Positions 11,701-26,700 of a stretch of 64,000 nucleotides of DNA are shown in pieces (within the stretch, counting starts at the first letter, position 1; every line of letters starts with the position of its first letter). The notes under the pieces were generated by a model. It did not search any database and had not been told where the DNA came from. It was given only the letters and a program-made list of their open reading frames with translations. The DNA is from Tamarix chinensis (lineage: Eukaryota; Streptophyta; Magnoliopsida; Caryophyllales; Tamaricaceae), in NCBI GenBank assembly GCA_030549775.1, contig CM060175.1, forward strand, positions 95,533,470 through 95,597,469. Reading direction: 5' to 3'. The translations under genes and the position numbers were made by a program.

Positions 11701-14700
11701 GGTGCACTTCATGATAAAAACTAAGGGGAAAAATCTCTCTCTCTCTCTCTCTTTTCCAATCTTCTTCAAGAACACACACACACACACAATGTTTGAAAAA
11801 GCGCGCCTGAGGCGCAAGGCGCAAGGCAATGGGGGGTTAGGGCTTTTTTGGTGCTAGGCGAGGCTACGTAAGTGAGGCACATATAAGGCGCGCCTCAAGC
11901 GCTAGGCGCAAAGGCTATGAGGCGCACACCTCAGCATAAAATCAAGTAGAAACTTGGGAGATCAATAGACACATAGGGAGGATGGACTTAGAGAAGAGGG
12001 ATAAAAAACCTTTTCAGCAGAAAATAAAATTATATGCAGACTGCAGAGACTTAGGGGAGTTAAATAGTCATTTGTTGGAAAAATGTAAGTCTATTTGTAG
12101 TCTTGATTGCAGTAAAAATATTCTGCAATTAATATGGGAATTGGGGAGAGCAAGAGTTATTTTGGAAAAGTTAAAAACAAGCTGCAGAGACTGTAAAGTC
12201 TGCTACCACCAATTTAAAGCAAGAAATAGTTATTTTGGTATATCTGCATATATTTTTTGCAGATATAGAGGAAAACAGATAGGGCATTAGGAAAAACCAA
12301 AGGTATATCTGCATATATTTTTTGCAGATATAAGGGAAAACAAAAGATATAGGGAAAAAGAAAGGTTCCCCCTTGTCCTATATATTTTTTGCAGAAACTT
12401 TTTCTTCCTAATGTAAAAAAAAAAAAGAAAAACAACAACAACAAAGGGAAAAACAATGTACCTCTACATCTGAAAAAAAAATAGAGAGAGCATCAAGGAA
12501 AACTGGAAAAAAAAAAGTATATATGCCAACAAAAAAAAAAAACACTAGGCGCCTCACATCGCCCAGGCGTGCGCCTTCGCCTTGCGCCTAGCGCCTAGGC
12601 TCCAGGACCCCTAGCGCCTCGGTGCGCCTTAAGCCTTTTCAAACACTGCGCACACACACATACAATGCACGAGAGAGAATATAAGGAGGGCTATTTTTCT
12701 TCAATTTCCACATAATTTTTTGTGAGAAATTCATAGAAGATAAATTAAGAGGTCCCTAATCCCTCTCTTTCGTAATTGACACACACCATCGGGTTGAAAC
12801 AAGAAGGGTGTAGAACCATTTATTTGTGCTCTTATTGTAATTTTATACTTTTTTGGTATATTTAAACAGGTTTATGGCTGGAAACATGCGTTATATAATT
12901 ATCATAATATATATTATCGATTAAATTACGCATATGGTGATTGTCTCATGTAATTAGGGTTTCATATGTGAATTATATAGAAAGTGCAAGAATTTCTATT
13001 TATAATTATGTTATGATCATGATTCATGCCATAATTTTGTCTAACATTTGGCATTAGAGCATAGGATTGCCTCTTGCCTTGATTGATTATGCATATATAT
13101 AGGGTGTTGTTGATGGCTGAAATTAGTGAAATTGCGAAGTATTCTTTTGCGGCAAATTAACACGGTTCGTCATTATTTACACGGGGTTGGTTGTGTTTTA
13201 TTTTTGGCTCTTGGGATTAATTTTGATAAAAATAAAAAAAAGAGTCCGTGTTTATTAAAACCAGGGGGGATGCTTTCTCTGCAACTCTTGAATCGAGTAT
13301 CATTTTGGGAGAAACATGGGCCTTGTTTCTCTCCATGCGTAGGTCATGTTCTTGGTTTTTCAATCCATTTCTTGTGTTTTCTCCTACAATTATGTTCCCA
13401 TGCATATTAAGGTTGTATTTTGAGTGTTTTTTTTTATTACCAAGTTGAGTGTATCATGTGTAGTTAATATAATTTAAGTTACTAGGACTTAGCCACAATT
13501 GTGCATTTATCAATTCTCTTTAAGCACATCCAGATCCAATGATACTACTTGTGATATATTACGTATGTATTATGGGTGTAGTTCCACGGGACCATTCATC
13601 GTGTATGCGCTATACATCGAATTAAAATATTGAGTCATGATTCTCAATTTACCCATGGAGATTGAAGATTATAGGATGACTTAATAGTTTTAACATATAG
13701 TTGCATGAATCTAATAGAATTAAATTCTTAGCCCACAACCAAATTTGATGTATTTGATTCATGATGGTTCATTTGCTTACATGCTTTGCATTTGTGAAAC
13801 ATGATTTATGTTTTGACTCAAGTTGATCATAAGCATGCGTATGTCGGTTTAATTGGCAAGTTTGACTAGGGTAAATGACTATGTATTATATAGATGCAGT
13901 AACCCTCAAGTCATGAGGGGTTGCCTATAGGGCTTCTACGGAGTTAATTCTCCTATAATTGGGCCTTTTTGATTTGGTTGTGGTGATCAAGTAAGATGAG
14001 CCCGTTTTGATAGATGATATCACTCCATGGATATTGCTAGTCATGACTCATGAGCAATAGAATAAAGTTAATCACATAAGCATCATGAACATGAAGAGTA
14101 TGATATCTCTCGGTATTAGGGACCCTATTAATCACCATTAGAATTAATAAGACTAGCTTAGGGATATTGAGGTAAATCCTTGGCAAGCACCTTGATCATA
14201 AATTTTTCATCTTTTAACGTGATTGTTAAGGGTTTGTGAGAATGTACAATTTAAATAATGGACTTTACAACATAATAAAGGACTTTTGGGTTTTACGTTA
14301 GTCATATCATTGATTCACTTAGGTTAAGTTCTCTTTCATGGCGGTAAATTCCAAAAGTCGCTTACCACACACAAACGAAAATGGTTCATTTATGAATTAT
14401 TATCCATATGTGCATTAGATGAAGAAAGGCTTTAGATGGTTATTAGAGAGTGCGATGACAATTACCAAGCGAAAAGGCAAAGGTCCTGGGCCAAAATAGG
14501 TCAAAGGTAATATTTCACCTCAAGGTGAAATCAAAGTGGCAATTAAAGTGTTTTTTCTATGGAAGGAAGAGGCATATAAATTACATTAAGTACATTGCTA
14601 TGAACAAAATGAAAGGTAATACAATCCCTTTAGTATGTTCTAAATCTCATGTAGTTGATGTTAATCCTAAGACAAGATAGATTGATTTTGGTTCAACAAT

Positions 14701-17700
14701 CCAAGTTTGTAACTCTTTGCATATCATGCAAGGGATGAAAGAAACTAGTGGGTTGCAAATTTTAGTCATAGCTATTATTCACGTAGCTATTTTTAGCTAC
14801 TGGATATTTATTAAAAGTGGAAAGACCTATACCATCTTGTATGGTGTATGGTCGCTAGGTCCTCTTACTCCATTCGTTAGCACCATGATTCCACTAACAC
14901 TATAATGAAAATAAATACTAGTTCTAAGTGGTGTGCAGTGTTTGAAAAAGCGCGCCTGAGGCGCGCCTAAGGCGCAAGGCGCAAGGCGATGGGGGGTTAG
15001 GGCTTTTTTGGTGCTAGGCGAGGCTACGTAAGTGAGGCGCATATAAGGCGCGCCTCAGGCGCTAGGCGCAGAGGCTATGAGGCGCACGCCTCAGCATAAA
15101 ATCAAGCAGAAACTTGGGAGATCAATAGACACATAGGGAGGATGGACTTAGAGAAGAGGGATAAAAAACCCTTTCAGCAGAAAAAAAAAATTACATGCAG
15201 ACTGCAGAGACTTAGGGGACTTAAATAGTCATTTGTTGGAAAAATGTAAGTCTATTTATAGTCTTGATTGCAGTAAAAATATTCTGCAATTAATATGGGA
15301 ATTGGGGAGAGTAAGAGTTATTTTGGAAAGGTAAAAAACCAGCTGCAGAGACTGTAAAGTCTGCTACCACCAATTTAAAGCAAGAAATAGTTTTTTTGGT
15401 ATATTTTTTGAAGATATAGAGGAAAACAGATAGGGCATTAAGAAAAACCAAAGGTATATCTGCATATATAGGGAAAAAGAAAGGTCCCCCCTTGTCCTAT
15501 ATATTTTTTGCAGAAACTTTTTCTTCCTAATGTAAAAGAAAAAAGCAAAAAGAAAAACAACAACAACAAAGGGAAAAACAATGTACCACTACATCTGAAA
15601 AAAAAATAGAGAGAGCATCAAGGAAAACTGGAAAAAAAAGTATATATGCCAACAACAACAAAAAAAAAAAACAAGGCGCCTCACATCGCCCAGGCGTGCG
15701 CCTTCGCCTTGCGCCTAGCGCCTAGGCTCCAGGACCCCTAGCGCCTCGGTGCGCCTTAAGCCTTTTCAAACACTGGTGGTGTGTTATGAATATTAACTCC
15801 TCTATGTTGTAGCACGGAAGATTATACGGATATAACTCCATAGATAGATAAGGAGGTTAGTAAATTATGGAGTATTTAGTACTCTAAATTATTGTGATTT
15901 TAGACTTGTGTAAGCTATATTCAAGGAAAGTAGACAAACAAGTCAAGGATGTGTTATCAAAAGTACCCTTAGAGATCATACATTAATATGTGTGGTCCTA
16001 ATGAGGATTCACATGGTCATAGATACTTCATCTCTTTCATTGATGATGACTCATGTTATATGCATACAATTAAATATCATTCCCATTATGCAATATTTGC
16101 TAATATTTATCGAATTTTGGATAAGCTGATACACAAAATTAACAATAAGCGACAGTTTTAGAATTTCATTTATTTATCAATAATATCAATTATTAGTTGA
16201 TATTTGCCGATAGTTTACCAAAATTTACCAATATTTACTAATATTTGATAATATTTATTGTGAAAAAAAAAATCATGACGTGAAAACTATAACATATAAA
16301 ATATCATTTGTGACACTCTGATATTGTAACTGCAACCATAATCATGACTGCAATTTTATTGAATGATCATACGTATCTTTACTTATTCCATAACAAGTAC
16401 GAAGCATTGGATACCTTTAAAGAGTCTAAGGCTGAGGTAGATAAATAATATGGTAAACAAATAAAGATGGTGTGATCAAATAGAGGTGAAGATTTCTATG
16501 ATAGGTATGTTGAAGATGGGCAAGCACATAGCCTTTTTTTAAGTTTCTTCAAACTTAAGAGATTGTTTCCCAATAGCATTGAAGGAAATAAAAAAAAAGA
16601 CATTATTAGACATAGCGTGAAGTATACCTAGTAGTTCCAACCTTCCTAAGTTCTTGCAAATTGATACACTAAATACGATTACGTATATATAAGTGTACCT
16701 TGAATTGGATTTCAACTAAAGTTGTGTTTACAGTACTCAAGAGCTATTTAAGAATTGGAGGCCAAATTCAAGACATATGCATGCTTGATGTTGTCCGTCT
16801 GAAGTGAGGGTATATGATCCACAAGGCAGGAAGTTAGACACAAGGACCATAAGTAGGTATTTTGTTGGATACATAAAAAATATCTCCAGGTTATAATTTC
16901 TATTGTCCACCACATAGCACTATATTCGTGGAGTCAAGGAACTTTAAGTTTCTTGAACATGACTTAATAAGTGAGAGTGATTAAAATATAAATCTAGTTT
17001 TGAGATTGATAATAGGGTCGTGAAGATTTCCACTTCATGTAGTATAATAACCTTTGTTCACAATGTATCTCAAGTAAATGTCATTGCTGAATATCAGGTC
17101 AATGTGGCTCCATGGTTTGTTGATGATGTTCTAGTACATTGGTTGTTGAGCATTCTCTATAGGAGAATGTTGGACCATCATAGAGAAGGTATACTAGGAC
17201 AATAAGATCAGCAATCTCTCGTGACTATTATGTGTACCGGTTAAAATCTGACTGTGAAATTTGTGATGTCAATAATTGCAGAAAATTTATGTAAGTTAAT
17301 GGTGGTTTGAAATCTGATTTTTGGTTTAGTGCCATAAAGAATGAGACGAACTCTATAAATATCAATGATGTCAAGGACCTTGTATAGTTACTTGATGGAG
17401 ATAAGCATATTAGCCATAAGTAAGTATTTAAAACTAAAACAGGCTCTTAAGTTAACATTCATAGGTACCTTATTGATGGTTTGATCAATATAAAAAAAAA
17501 AAAAATCTTATAAACCTGGTATCCAAACCTTTGCTATATGCTTTTGGGTTCGAACTCAAGCTTCTTGGTTTAGTTAGAACAACCCTTATCAATGATTCAA
17601 GTGCTTTGAATGATTTATGAGACACCTTTAGAATGTTACATTACTTAAAGTAGTTGGTCGTATAATGCTTAATTCCATTGCCAATAATTGAAATAATAAC

Positions 17701-20700
17701 ATATATCTAAACGATAAAAATGAACGGATAAAGTTGAAGCTCAACTTCGGAAGAGAAAGTCAACAATAGGATGCATAAAATAAAATCAAAAACATATTGG
17801 GAAACACAAAATTTAACTCTCCACAGAAAATACATCATCAAACAAATTTTGAAAAGGATCCCAGATCAAGTATTTCATGGCTGCATTAGATCATGTAAAC
17901 ACTTAGATCATGTGAACTCTATAAGTAAGTCTTTCAGATCATTTTTATTTATATGATGTTTGGATTTGACCATGTTTTAAGATATAAATAATTTTGATGA
18001 AGTTTTGATGTATTTTTGGAATAATTTTAGCCTCTAGCCAGATCTGCAATTTGTTGTTTTTTTTTTCTAGAAATTTTGATAGTCCCAATCCCAATGGATT
18101 TTTTTAGGTTTTTAGGTACAATTTCATATATTTAGAGACTTGATTTAGACTTGTATAATTAAAGTTATAATTTAATGAAGATTTAACATGAAAAGGGGAA
18201 TTTACTCCATTTAAATTGGACCCATGAATTGGCTGAACTTTTGTATGTTCCAATGTGTTCCTATGGCATTCAATAAATAGCATAAAAAGTTTCATGAGCT
18301 AGATATTACTATGTTAAAAGATAAGTTATTTTCTTTGTTTTAAGGTTTTAAGGCATACTAGTCATTTTACCTATAATCTTAATTTTTTTCTTTTATCGAT
18401 TTTTAGTATCTTTTTTCATGCTAATTGTTGATTAGAGATGTTTATTATATAATTTCATCATTTTTGAAGTACTTTTACTATTTTAATTGAATTTTACATG
18501 TTTTACATGTATTTCGGACATGTAGGTCAAATTATAAAGGTAGGTATTTTTACGAGATATTATGCAAACTTGGGATAATTTGAGATAAGAAGCTTTGGAG
18601 ATATTTTGCTAAATATGATATTATCTTAAATAGTACCTCTTGTGAACATTAAATTAAAGTGAATAATGAAATGATGTGAATAGTATTTTTAGGTAATAAA
18701 TATTTTTGGTTTTTTAAATATAAACTTTTTGGCATATTTTTGCAAGCTCCGCTATACACGAATAGTGTTTGATGAATAATAATTTTTTTCTAAAAATGGT
18801 ATGTGGGCTTGTTTTGGGATGGTGATTAATTATATATTTGATACATTTAATAATTCAAGTGATAAGTGGAATAAAAGGATAATTTATGGATAATTCAAGT
18901 ATAAGATTAAATAATAGTTTAGGCGAGTAGCTTTAGGATGACCTTCGAGGCAGAGTTTATAATAGATACACTCCCTGTTTATTTTGTGACCGTGTTATCA
19001 CCATCGAGTGTTAGTTATGCCCATCTTTCTACTCTATAAGTAAGCTACAATCCCTATAGGGGTATCGATACTTAAATGTTATGTTGTCTTAAGGGTTTTG
19101 TATACAGTCACTAGAATGTTGTAGGTAATTTGTATACCATAGCCGATGAGGCTATAGGCATTTTGTGTATCACATCCAGAGTGTTGTAGGGAGTATAGAG
19201 AGTGTTGTCAGATTTTTATTCACCATAGCTAGTAGTGCTATAGGTAATGCGTTTTTCCTTGGCCACCATGCTTTAGAGGTAGTTCCTTAGCAACTGAGCT
19301 ATGGATATGGTTCATTGACCACTACGTCTTGGAGTTAGGTAATATTATGTTTTAGAAATGGATAACTGAAACATCATATCATGGATATATAAGTGGAATA
19401 AGTGGGATAAGTGGATTATAACTTTATCTATATCAAGAAATAAGTAAATATGGGAAATATGTTCTGCGATAACATAATATGGATTAGAATAACCAATGAA
19501 TTTCGTATGTATATGTGCTTCTATTATTATATCAGTGTTCAATATCATAATGTTAATATTTATGTTATTTTAAGTGCTCCATGTGATTTTAGGATTTTGG
19601 TGAATAATAATCAATAGTATAAATAGTAATGAACAGTACAAAATAATTAAAATACCCTGAATTTTAACCTAGCTTTAATCCCAAGTAATTAATATTTTGA
19701 CCTCATCCTAATATCGAGTAATTGATATTTTTATCTTTCCCTAATATCTTAATCCTAAAGTTGAACCTAAATCTAATCCTAATTTCAGGTAATTAATTTG
19801 TTATCCTAACCCTGAATGATTGATGAAATAATTTTACCCTAATTTCTTAATCTTAAAATTAAATTTAATTCTAATCTTAACCCTAAATTCCTTTTTCTTT
19901 TTCCGTTTTCCCTTTTCTCTCTCCATTTTTTTTTTCATTTCCTTCTCTTCCTATCCTGATCGGCCTTGTCCTCCTTCTTCAAGCCATGCCTCCTCCTCAC
20001 GCATGGGTTTCCTTTCCTGGCATTTGCCCCTTACACCTGTCGTTGCAACCTAGCCCACAACCATTAGGCAACACCATCATGCCATGTCCCTTTCCTTCCC
20101 CATCTACATCACATGGGATGCCTAAACCTTGCCTCCCAACCTCACATCTTCAACCATTTCCCCCATTCACATCATGACCCCCTTCCACTATGAATACCTC
20201 TTATCTCCACTCCTTACTCCACTTTGCACATGGCATACACTCTCCTCAAACTCCCTCTTCCTTCCCTCAACTCTTCTGTCCATTCGTTGCCATCCGCCAT
20301 TTCTCTTCCAATGAAGCTTTGCATAGTTTATACAACCTTACACAACCCAACCTTTGCAACATCAAAGCCTCATGCAACTCACCCTTATCTGCACCAACCT
20401 TCCACACTCAACACCCCATAACACCACCAACCCACATTGCACCACCCCTAGCATTGCCAAAAAATCACGCTAAACCATCCCTAGCAATGCTAAAAACCTA
20501 CACTACACCACCCTTAGCAATTGCCCCTCTTCACACCACCCCCAACCAACAACGTGAAGACCTCATGCAGCATCCCCCTCGCTACATGAGTTTCTCATGA
20601 TAACCCCCACATTACTGCACTAAACCTAACACAGCTAGTTCAAGCCTTGCCACACTTCTCCCGTTACTTAGTTTGCTTTAGTTTTGCTCCATTTTCCACC

Positions 20701-23700
20701 CTCTTTGCCTTAGCTTTTCCTTAGTTGTTTTCTTAAGTTCTAATGATGTATTATTCTTTACTCTTAGGTGATATTCTGGTGGTCATGGAGGATGAGTCTT
20801 AGGGTTATACGTGCTTAGAGGCAGGAGACATTTTAGGTAAGGATGCATGTCATAGTTAGGGTTTCTGAATGCTATGTGTATTTTGTGTGAAGCTATATGG
20901 TTGGTACTATTATGATGATAATGTCATGTTGATAATGTTTCTGTATGGTTGATAATGTTGATAATGTCATATTGAATCTATGGAAAGTGAGTAATATGTG
21001 AAGAGCATGAGCTTATAGGTTGCTGTTGTAATAAATCTCGTTTTGAAACCCTAAGTGTGTTAGCATGACCTATGGTATTCTCATATGGTTAAATAGAGTA
21101 TGGAAAGTGATAAATGAATGTGATTAAATTTTTTCTTGAGGTTATATATTGAAAGTTTAAAATCAATAATATCAAGCTCTTAGGATTTTTGTGAGAGTAT
21201 GAGAATATTGGTTATCTTAAGGGTATTTTGGGTCAATATGGGTAAAACATGTACTCTTTGGTACTTTAATATGTTAATGGGTTCAAAGTATGTTAAATGT
21301 ATTATATGTGATACTTAGAGTAATTATAAGTGACCTAAGTTTAATAAAATGAAAAAACGACTTAAATGAAGAATAATAACCCTAGAAGCATAGTCATTAT
21401 TAAATATGTAAAACATTGAAGTTAGACCTTAATTTTCAAATATTATGTTAATAATGATATTTTAGGAATGTGTACTAAATTTAGTGGTCATATAAGTCTT
21501 ATGGGAAAAGTTATGCGTAACTTGTGAAATTAGGATTTCACAAGGGTTTGGAAATAGTAACCCTAGAGACAAGATGTTATTATATGTGTAATATGTTGGA
21601 GTTAGACCTTGATTTTTGGATATGTTTTCATTAATAATATTTCATGAAGGTATACTGAAATTGACGGTTAAATGAGTAATATGGAATAATTTATCCTTAT
21701 CTTGTGAAATTAAGGTTTCTTAGGAAAAATATGGCATCTCTCCTTTGGGGATGTCCTTAGATTCATGTTGTTTTGTTTTATGTGTTTTGAATAATTATGT
21801 TAAGTTGGATTATGAGCCTTACATATCTCCATGCGTGTCTACATGATAATAATAAATAACGATGAATAAGATATTAATCACTTAAACTGAAATATCACGT
21901 GAGTCAAAACTGAGGTGTTAAGTCCATTCCACCAACTTAATAATAGCATAGGTGCGTTCTAACCCTGAGAGGTGCTTCAAATAGTTCCACAATTTAAGAA
22001 TAGTGGCTAGGGGCATGTTGCCTTGAAAGGTGTTGAGTCTATTCCACCGACTAAATAATAGTGGTCATGTGTGTTTTGCTTTAGGAGGTGTTTTAGTCCA
22101 TTCCACTGAATTAAAAATAGTAGGACCCTACACTCAACATAAATAAGAAATGGATCATGGCCATACCTAATAATGGAATTCTAATTTAGTTATCCTTTCG
22201 TATCTTATCATGTTTAATCATTATGCATGCTTATTTTTCTATTTGATCTTATGTACTCTATGTAACCCTACTACGATTATATTGTTCCCCTAATTAGTAC
22301 GTAGTATTCTGGTCATCTTCCTCATGAGCAGATGACCTAGATGTTTTTGTGCATATCAATGATGGCTATTTGGGTGATTTTGTTGTTTATGATGCTTTGA
22401 TTGAGGAAGAGTAACCCTATCAGGGCTTGGAACGTAGAGTCATGTTATCCGGTTTATAGATTTGATCCGGATATCTTTTTAGACTTTTAATTTTAATGTA
22501 TCACTTTTGATATATTTGGGATATTGTACTCGGAGTTAATGTAACACCCCAAAAGTTAATACCTCTGCTCTAGAGCGTCTAGCTTTTTATTTAAAAACAA
22601 ACCCTCAAAGCTTAGCCCAATTATTTTATTATTAACCTTTAAATCGTAACACAAATAAATTCTCAAAAAAAATTCACTGATTATTTTTACCACTCTCCTT
22701 TTTACTAAACCTAAAATAAAGTAATACTATCCTATCCCCTGCCACCACCCTATCTCACGAAACCCCTCTTCCATCTCCCTCTCTCACACGACTTTTTCTG
22801 CCTTGTTGCACCATCTTTCCCATAACCAAAAACTCCCCTTGTCTCCTTATTCTCACGCTCATCCATCACCACCTAAGCATACAACTTCACCACCCCAACC
22901 CACTACATAAATCCCCTACTCCCTTCCATTTTCTTTCAGACTCCAGCAAAATCAATCGAGCCCCTTACTCATTTCCTTTCTTTTTCTTCCCCCTCAAACA
23001 CCCTACTCTAGTTTTGTTGAAGAGGACAACCATGCACAACCATGAACTCACCCATCACCACCCCGAGCATACATCTTTGCCACCACCAACCTCCCACATC
23101 ATCCTTAGTTTTGTGCCTCTCCACCAGCAACCATCACTACCACAATCATCTCCTCCATGCTCCCTTCCCCAATTCTATTTGGTTTTGCACAACACCACCA
23201 CCACCATTCACCATCATCGTCACCATTGTCGAACGACCACCTTCTCACCCCCAACCATCATCCCCATCGACCTTCCCTCATCATTGCCCAACTATCGCCA
23301 CCCCAAGTTACACTGTTCATTTTTCATTGAGGCACCCCATCCGTGCCTTTCTCGCACAGCCCACTCACGACTTCTAGCACAGTCCATGCGTGCCTTTCCT
23401 TCTTGCCCATTCGTTTCAAGCACGACTTCACTCCTAGTCGTGCCCCAACCATGTGTCCCTCCTTTGGACATCTGTCAATTGTCCCAGCCTTCACCTCCCC
23501 CGACCATCCTTCTCACAGTACTCCCTCCTTGTAGCACCATCCTACACCACCCTGCGTCCTCCACACTACTATCAAACCCCATGCAATGTTGTCCTTTCCT
23601 CGTAGCCATCCTCCTCGCATGCCTGTGTATTTCTTCCTTTTTTAGTTATGCATGTCCCAACACCACCCAACCAACCTCCACCTAGCCCAGCACCAACTAC

Positions 23701-26700
23701 CATCACCCCATCTCCCTTCCTCGCTTGCGTACAACCTGCCTTTCCTCTCTCCTCTACCTCTGTTGTGTATCCCTTGGGTCGGTGCCCCATTATTGCATGG
23801 TCAACTCACGCAAACCAACATTTGCAGTGGGAGTGGCTCACGTTAGCAGCCCTTGGTTGCGTAAGTCCTCTATCTTCTTGGTTTTAATTCATGTTGTTAA
23901 GTGTTGCGTTTTGGGTGATATGATTAATGTGTTGTTTTGGTTTCATTTTTAGGTAGAAGAGGTTGAATTATGGAGCCTAATAATTTAATATAATCATTTA
24001 TTTTGAGATTTTGCTAGATCAGGTACCTCTTATACTTTACCGAAATGTTAGACGTAGCATGATAGTACATTAGGATTTTGTGTAGAATTCATGTAAAGTA
24101 TGTTAAAATGGCTTTAATGTCGGGAATAAATTATGTATAATATGTACGTGTAATATAATAGCTTGAGCATGCTTAAGTGCATTTTAGTATGATTATTATC
24201 AGTATGTGCCCTAAGGGCAATAACCATGCCAAATGGTAAGCATATCAAATTTGTATGATTATATTTAGTCTTTTTAAGTATACTATGTGATTTATTCCAA
24301 TAACCATGCCAAATTTGTATTACTTATTATTGAACATGGGAATATGTGATTTTGGATGAATTAAGTACAAATATCAAAGATTTACATGTTATATGATGTA
24401 TAAGGGTAAAATGGTCATTTGCCGTGTATAGTAATTTCATTGCATGTTAAATAATTTAATTATAGTGTTTTAACCTTTTCATGACAGATCAAAAAATAAA
24501 ATAGAAATTAGTATTTAGAATGGATGATAATGTGGTAATTATAGCCTCAAAATCATTTTGGTCATTTTTGGCCTCATACGCCCAAACATGAATATTTAAA
24601 CCCATAATGACCTTAGTAGATTTCTAATGTTGACCTTGGTATTTTCTTTGATTATGATTGTCCTGAACAATCGGAAAGTGAGTAAAATGGTAAGCATGGA
24701 AATTTTCGATATATTATATGATATCTATGATCACCATAATAAAATACTAATATGTAAAGTGAAAAACCTTGATATCGAGAATGGTGACTCTATATGGGTC
24801 ACCACCCTAAAGACTTGGTTTAGCCCGCGGTTGATTATAGATTTTGCTCCTGTGCTTTAGTGTCCCATCTAAGCCCTATATCTTATATTTAGCTGTATAG
24901 ACTTACAGAGGGTATGCATACTTATAAATTAAGTGTCATTATCATTAGGATACTGTGCTACCTTCATGTACTAGTATGACTAGGATACCTTAGCGTTCTT
25001 CGGTTGACAATTGATAGGATACCGTGATATCTTGGTGCGTCGATATGACCAAAAAACCTTAATATCTTCTGGTTGATATGATCTCCCATCGAGTAAATAA
25101 AAATAGAAACGATTATTGTTAAATAAAAATGATTATTGGATTGGTTCGATAGTAACGTTTGTGTCTACCTATGAATAGGTAGTAGCCTTTGTGCCTACCT
25201 GTGGTTCGGTAGTAGCTTTTGTGGCTACCTGTATTCGGTATTGTGTCTTTGAGCCCTACCTATGATATTATGGATTTTTATTAGTATTGTGCCTTTGAGT
25301 CCTCCTTGTGATGTATGGATATTATCAACTTTTCCATTAAGATATGAGATATATGGTCAATGATATGGTCATTATGTTAAGATTGGTTCTAATCATTACT
25401 TCATAGAGCATCCCTTAGATGCTTGGTTGGTACGCTTCGGTATGTTCTAAAAGAATGAGTATGAGCAGTATGTGGCTTAGTGATATTTGTTTATCCGATC
25501 TATTTATTATATTTTGATCATCTCATGTATTATTGTGATGCCTTATATGTGTTCCGTGTAAGCCTTTTATTTTAGTCTTGTATAATGGGTTACTCAATAT
25601 CATTGTATTGAAGAGTTCCGTTTCGTGAGCCTCAACCTATTCAATAGGCAGTGGTCTTTGTAAGTTAGCCTGCCTATTAAATGGACAGTTTAGATTGAGA
25701 GTTAGGACTATCTGGTATCCTTTTGGCATCTCTGATCCGATTGTTCCTGGACTCTTACGTCCTCCTACATTTTCTCTCTTTTGAGTTTTATAACCGCTGA
25801 TGTTTGTTTTTATTCATAATGATAACCATATGTTTGTTCTCTCTATTTTAGTTCTCGTAGCTGTATTATTAATTTAAGTATATTAGTTATTTTAACCTTA
25901 GCACATGGTATAGGAATGGTAGAGGAAATAGAATTTGATCCAAATGTGGTGGTAACACCTTGTTTTTTTTTATTATTTTAGCTCCATAATTAGTTATTTA
26001 CATGGAATATTTCAGTACTAAAAATGAGGATGTTATAGTTAACTTCCAAACTCTTCTCAAAGTTTATGAATCCCTCTCATTCTCTGTTTTATCATGTTTT
26101 AAGTGTTAACTGTTTTGCCGTGTATTCAATTTAATGATGGTATGATAAGCTAGACTATGTCGAGTATGATGGTAATATTATTATGCTTGTGCTAAAATAA
26201 AAAATTTCAGTAATAAATTTTGGGTTGTTACAATAGTAATAAATAGTATAAAATGTGCTCTAAATTCATGTAACCACATGTTCTTTCATAATCAAGCATG
26301 ATCTTCATGTTTTACGTTATGTCATATGATAGTAGTAAGGTATTAACAAACATGAATTCATTAACATATGGGTTGTTTCCTCCGATAGCCATGTAATGCA
26401 TGTTTTAAGTGTTTATTATGAAGTATGTTTTAGCATGTATCTATATCTTTTACATGAGCACGTTATCGTTTTTAGCAGGTTATATTTACTCAGTATGTAT
26501 ATTGTACTAATACTAAACTTTTCAAATGTTTGGTGCATGTGAAATGGTTGTGCTACAGCTTTCTATTGGGTTTGTGCTAAGATTTGAGATATACGGTAGT
26601 AGTTGGGGTTTGTGACCTAGTATTCTTGGGTTGTTATGCCCGCCTCCTTCGTGTATTTTCTCTCCATTGTTTTATAATCTTGTATCATTTTGAGATTAGG

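Larger units (their letters stand above)
11042..13046 (+). mobile_element. Ty1/copia 5' LTR carrying two later insertions
   Basis: This matches the 3' LTR at 28,076-28,900 along its length: shared words include 'aatataaagtg', 'tttaacctaacct', 'gtggtgtgcacat', 'aaaaccaac', 'gtgcacttcatgataaaa', 'ctatttttcttcaatttcc' and a terminus TTTTGTCTAACA. Relative to the 3' LTR it has gained a MITE-like block (11,378-11,680) and a hAT-like element (11,787-12,648), which the 3' LTR lacks at the equivalent points. A primer-binding site follows directly. The first bases of the LTR are eroded, so its start is approximate. Confidence 0.8.
13067..17485 (+). pseudogene. Ty1/copia gag-pol remnant, 5' part (gag to start of RT)
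   Basis: Frames are broken by many stops and shifts, so this is not expressed as a polyprotein. Recognisable segments in order are a decayed zinc-knuckle region near 14,555-14,600, a protease-side segment (FGSTIQVCNS, then MQGMKETSG, about 14,685-14,755), the integrase core with FISFIDDDS and a preceding NMCGPNE (about 15,990-16,060), the integrase tail with EVRVYDPQGRKLDTRT and RYFVGYI (about 16,803-16,880), and the start of reverse transcriptase with VFKTKTGS (about 17,428-17,452). The hAT-like copy 2 interrupts it between protease and integrase. Homology then stops at an A-run near 17,486 and resumes at 26,897, so a large insertion splits the RT domain. Confidence 0.75.

Noticed and set aside
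11982..12290. 102-codon frame in hAT-like copy 1
   Set aside because: No resemblance to a hAT transposase, and it is broken in the nearly identical copy 2.
17486..17580. A-run followed by GGTATCC and GGGTTCGAAC, like a SINE or tRNA-derived B box
   Set aside because: Only the B-box-like word fits well; no A box at proper spacing and no defined tail or target duplication.
20190..20600. 136-codon Pro/Thr-rich frame
   Set aside because: Located in the C-rich part of LTR D; overlapping frames on the same strand are equally open. Composition effect.
23014..23685. 223-codon Pro/His/Ser-rich frame
   Set aside because: It lies in the C-rich, G-poor stretch of LTR C, where stops are rare by composition. 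The same kind of frame appears at the equivalent place in other LTR copies, with no shared protein sequence.
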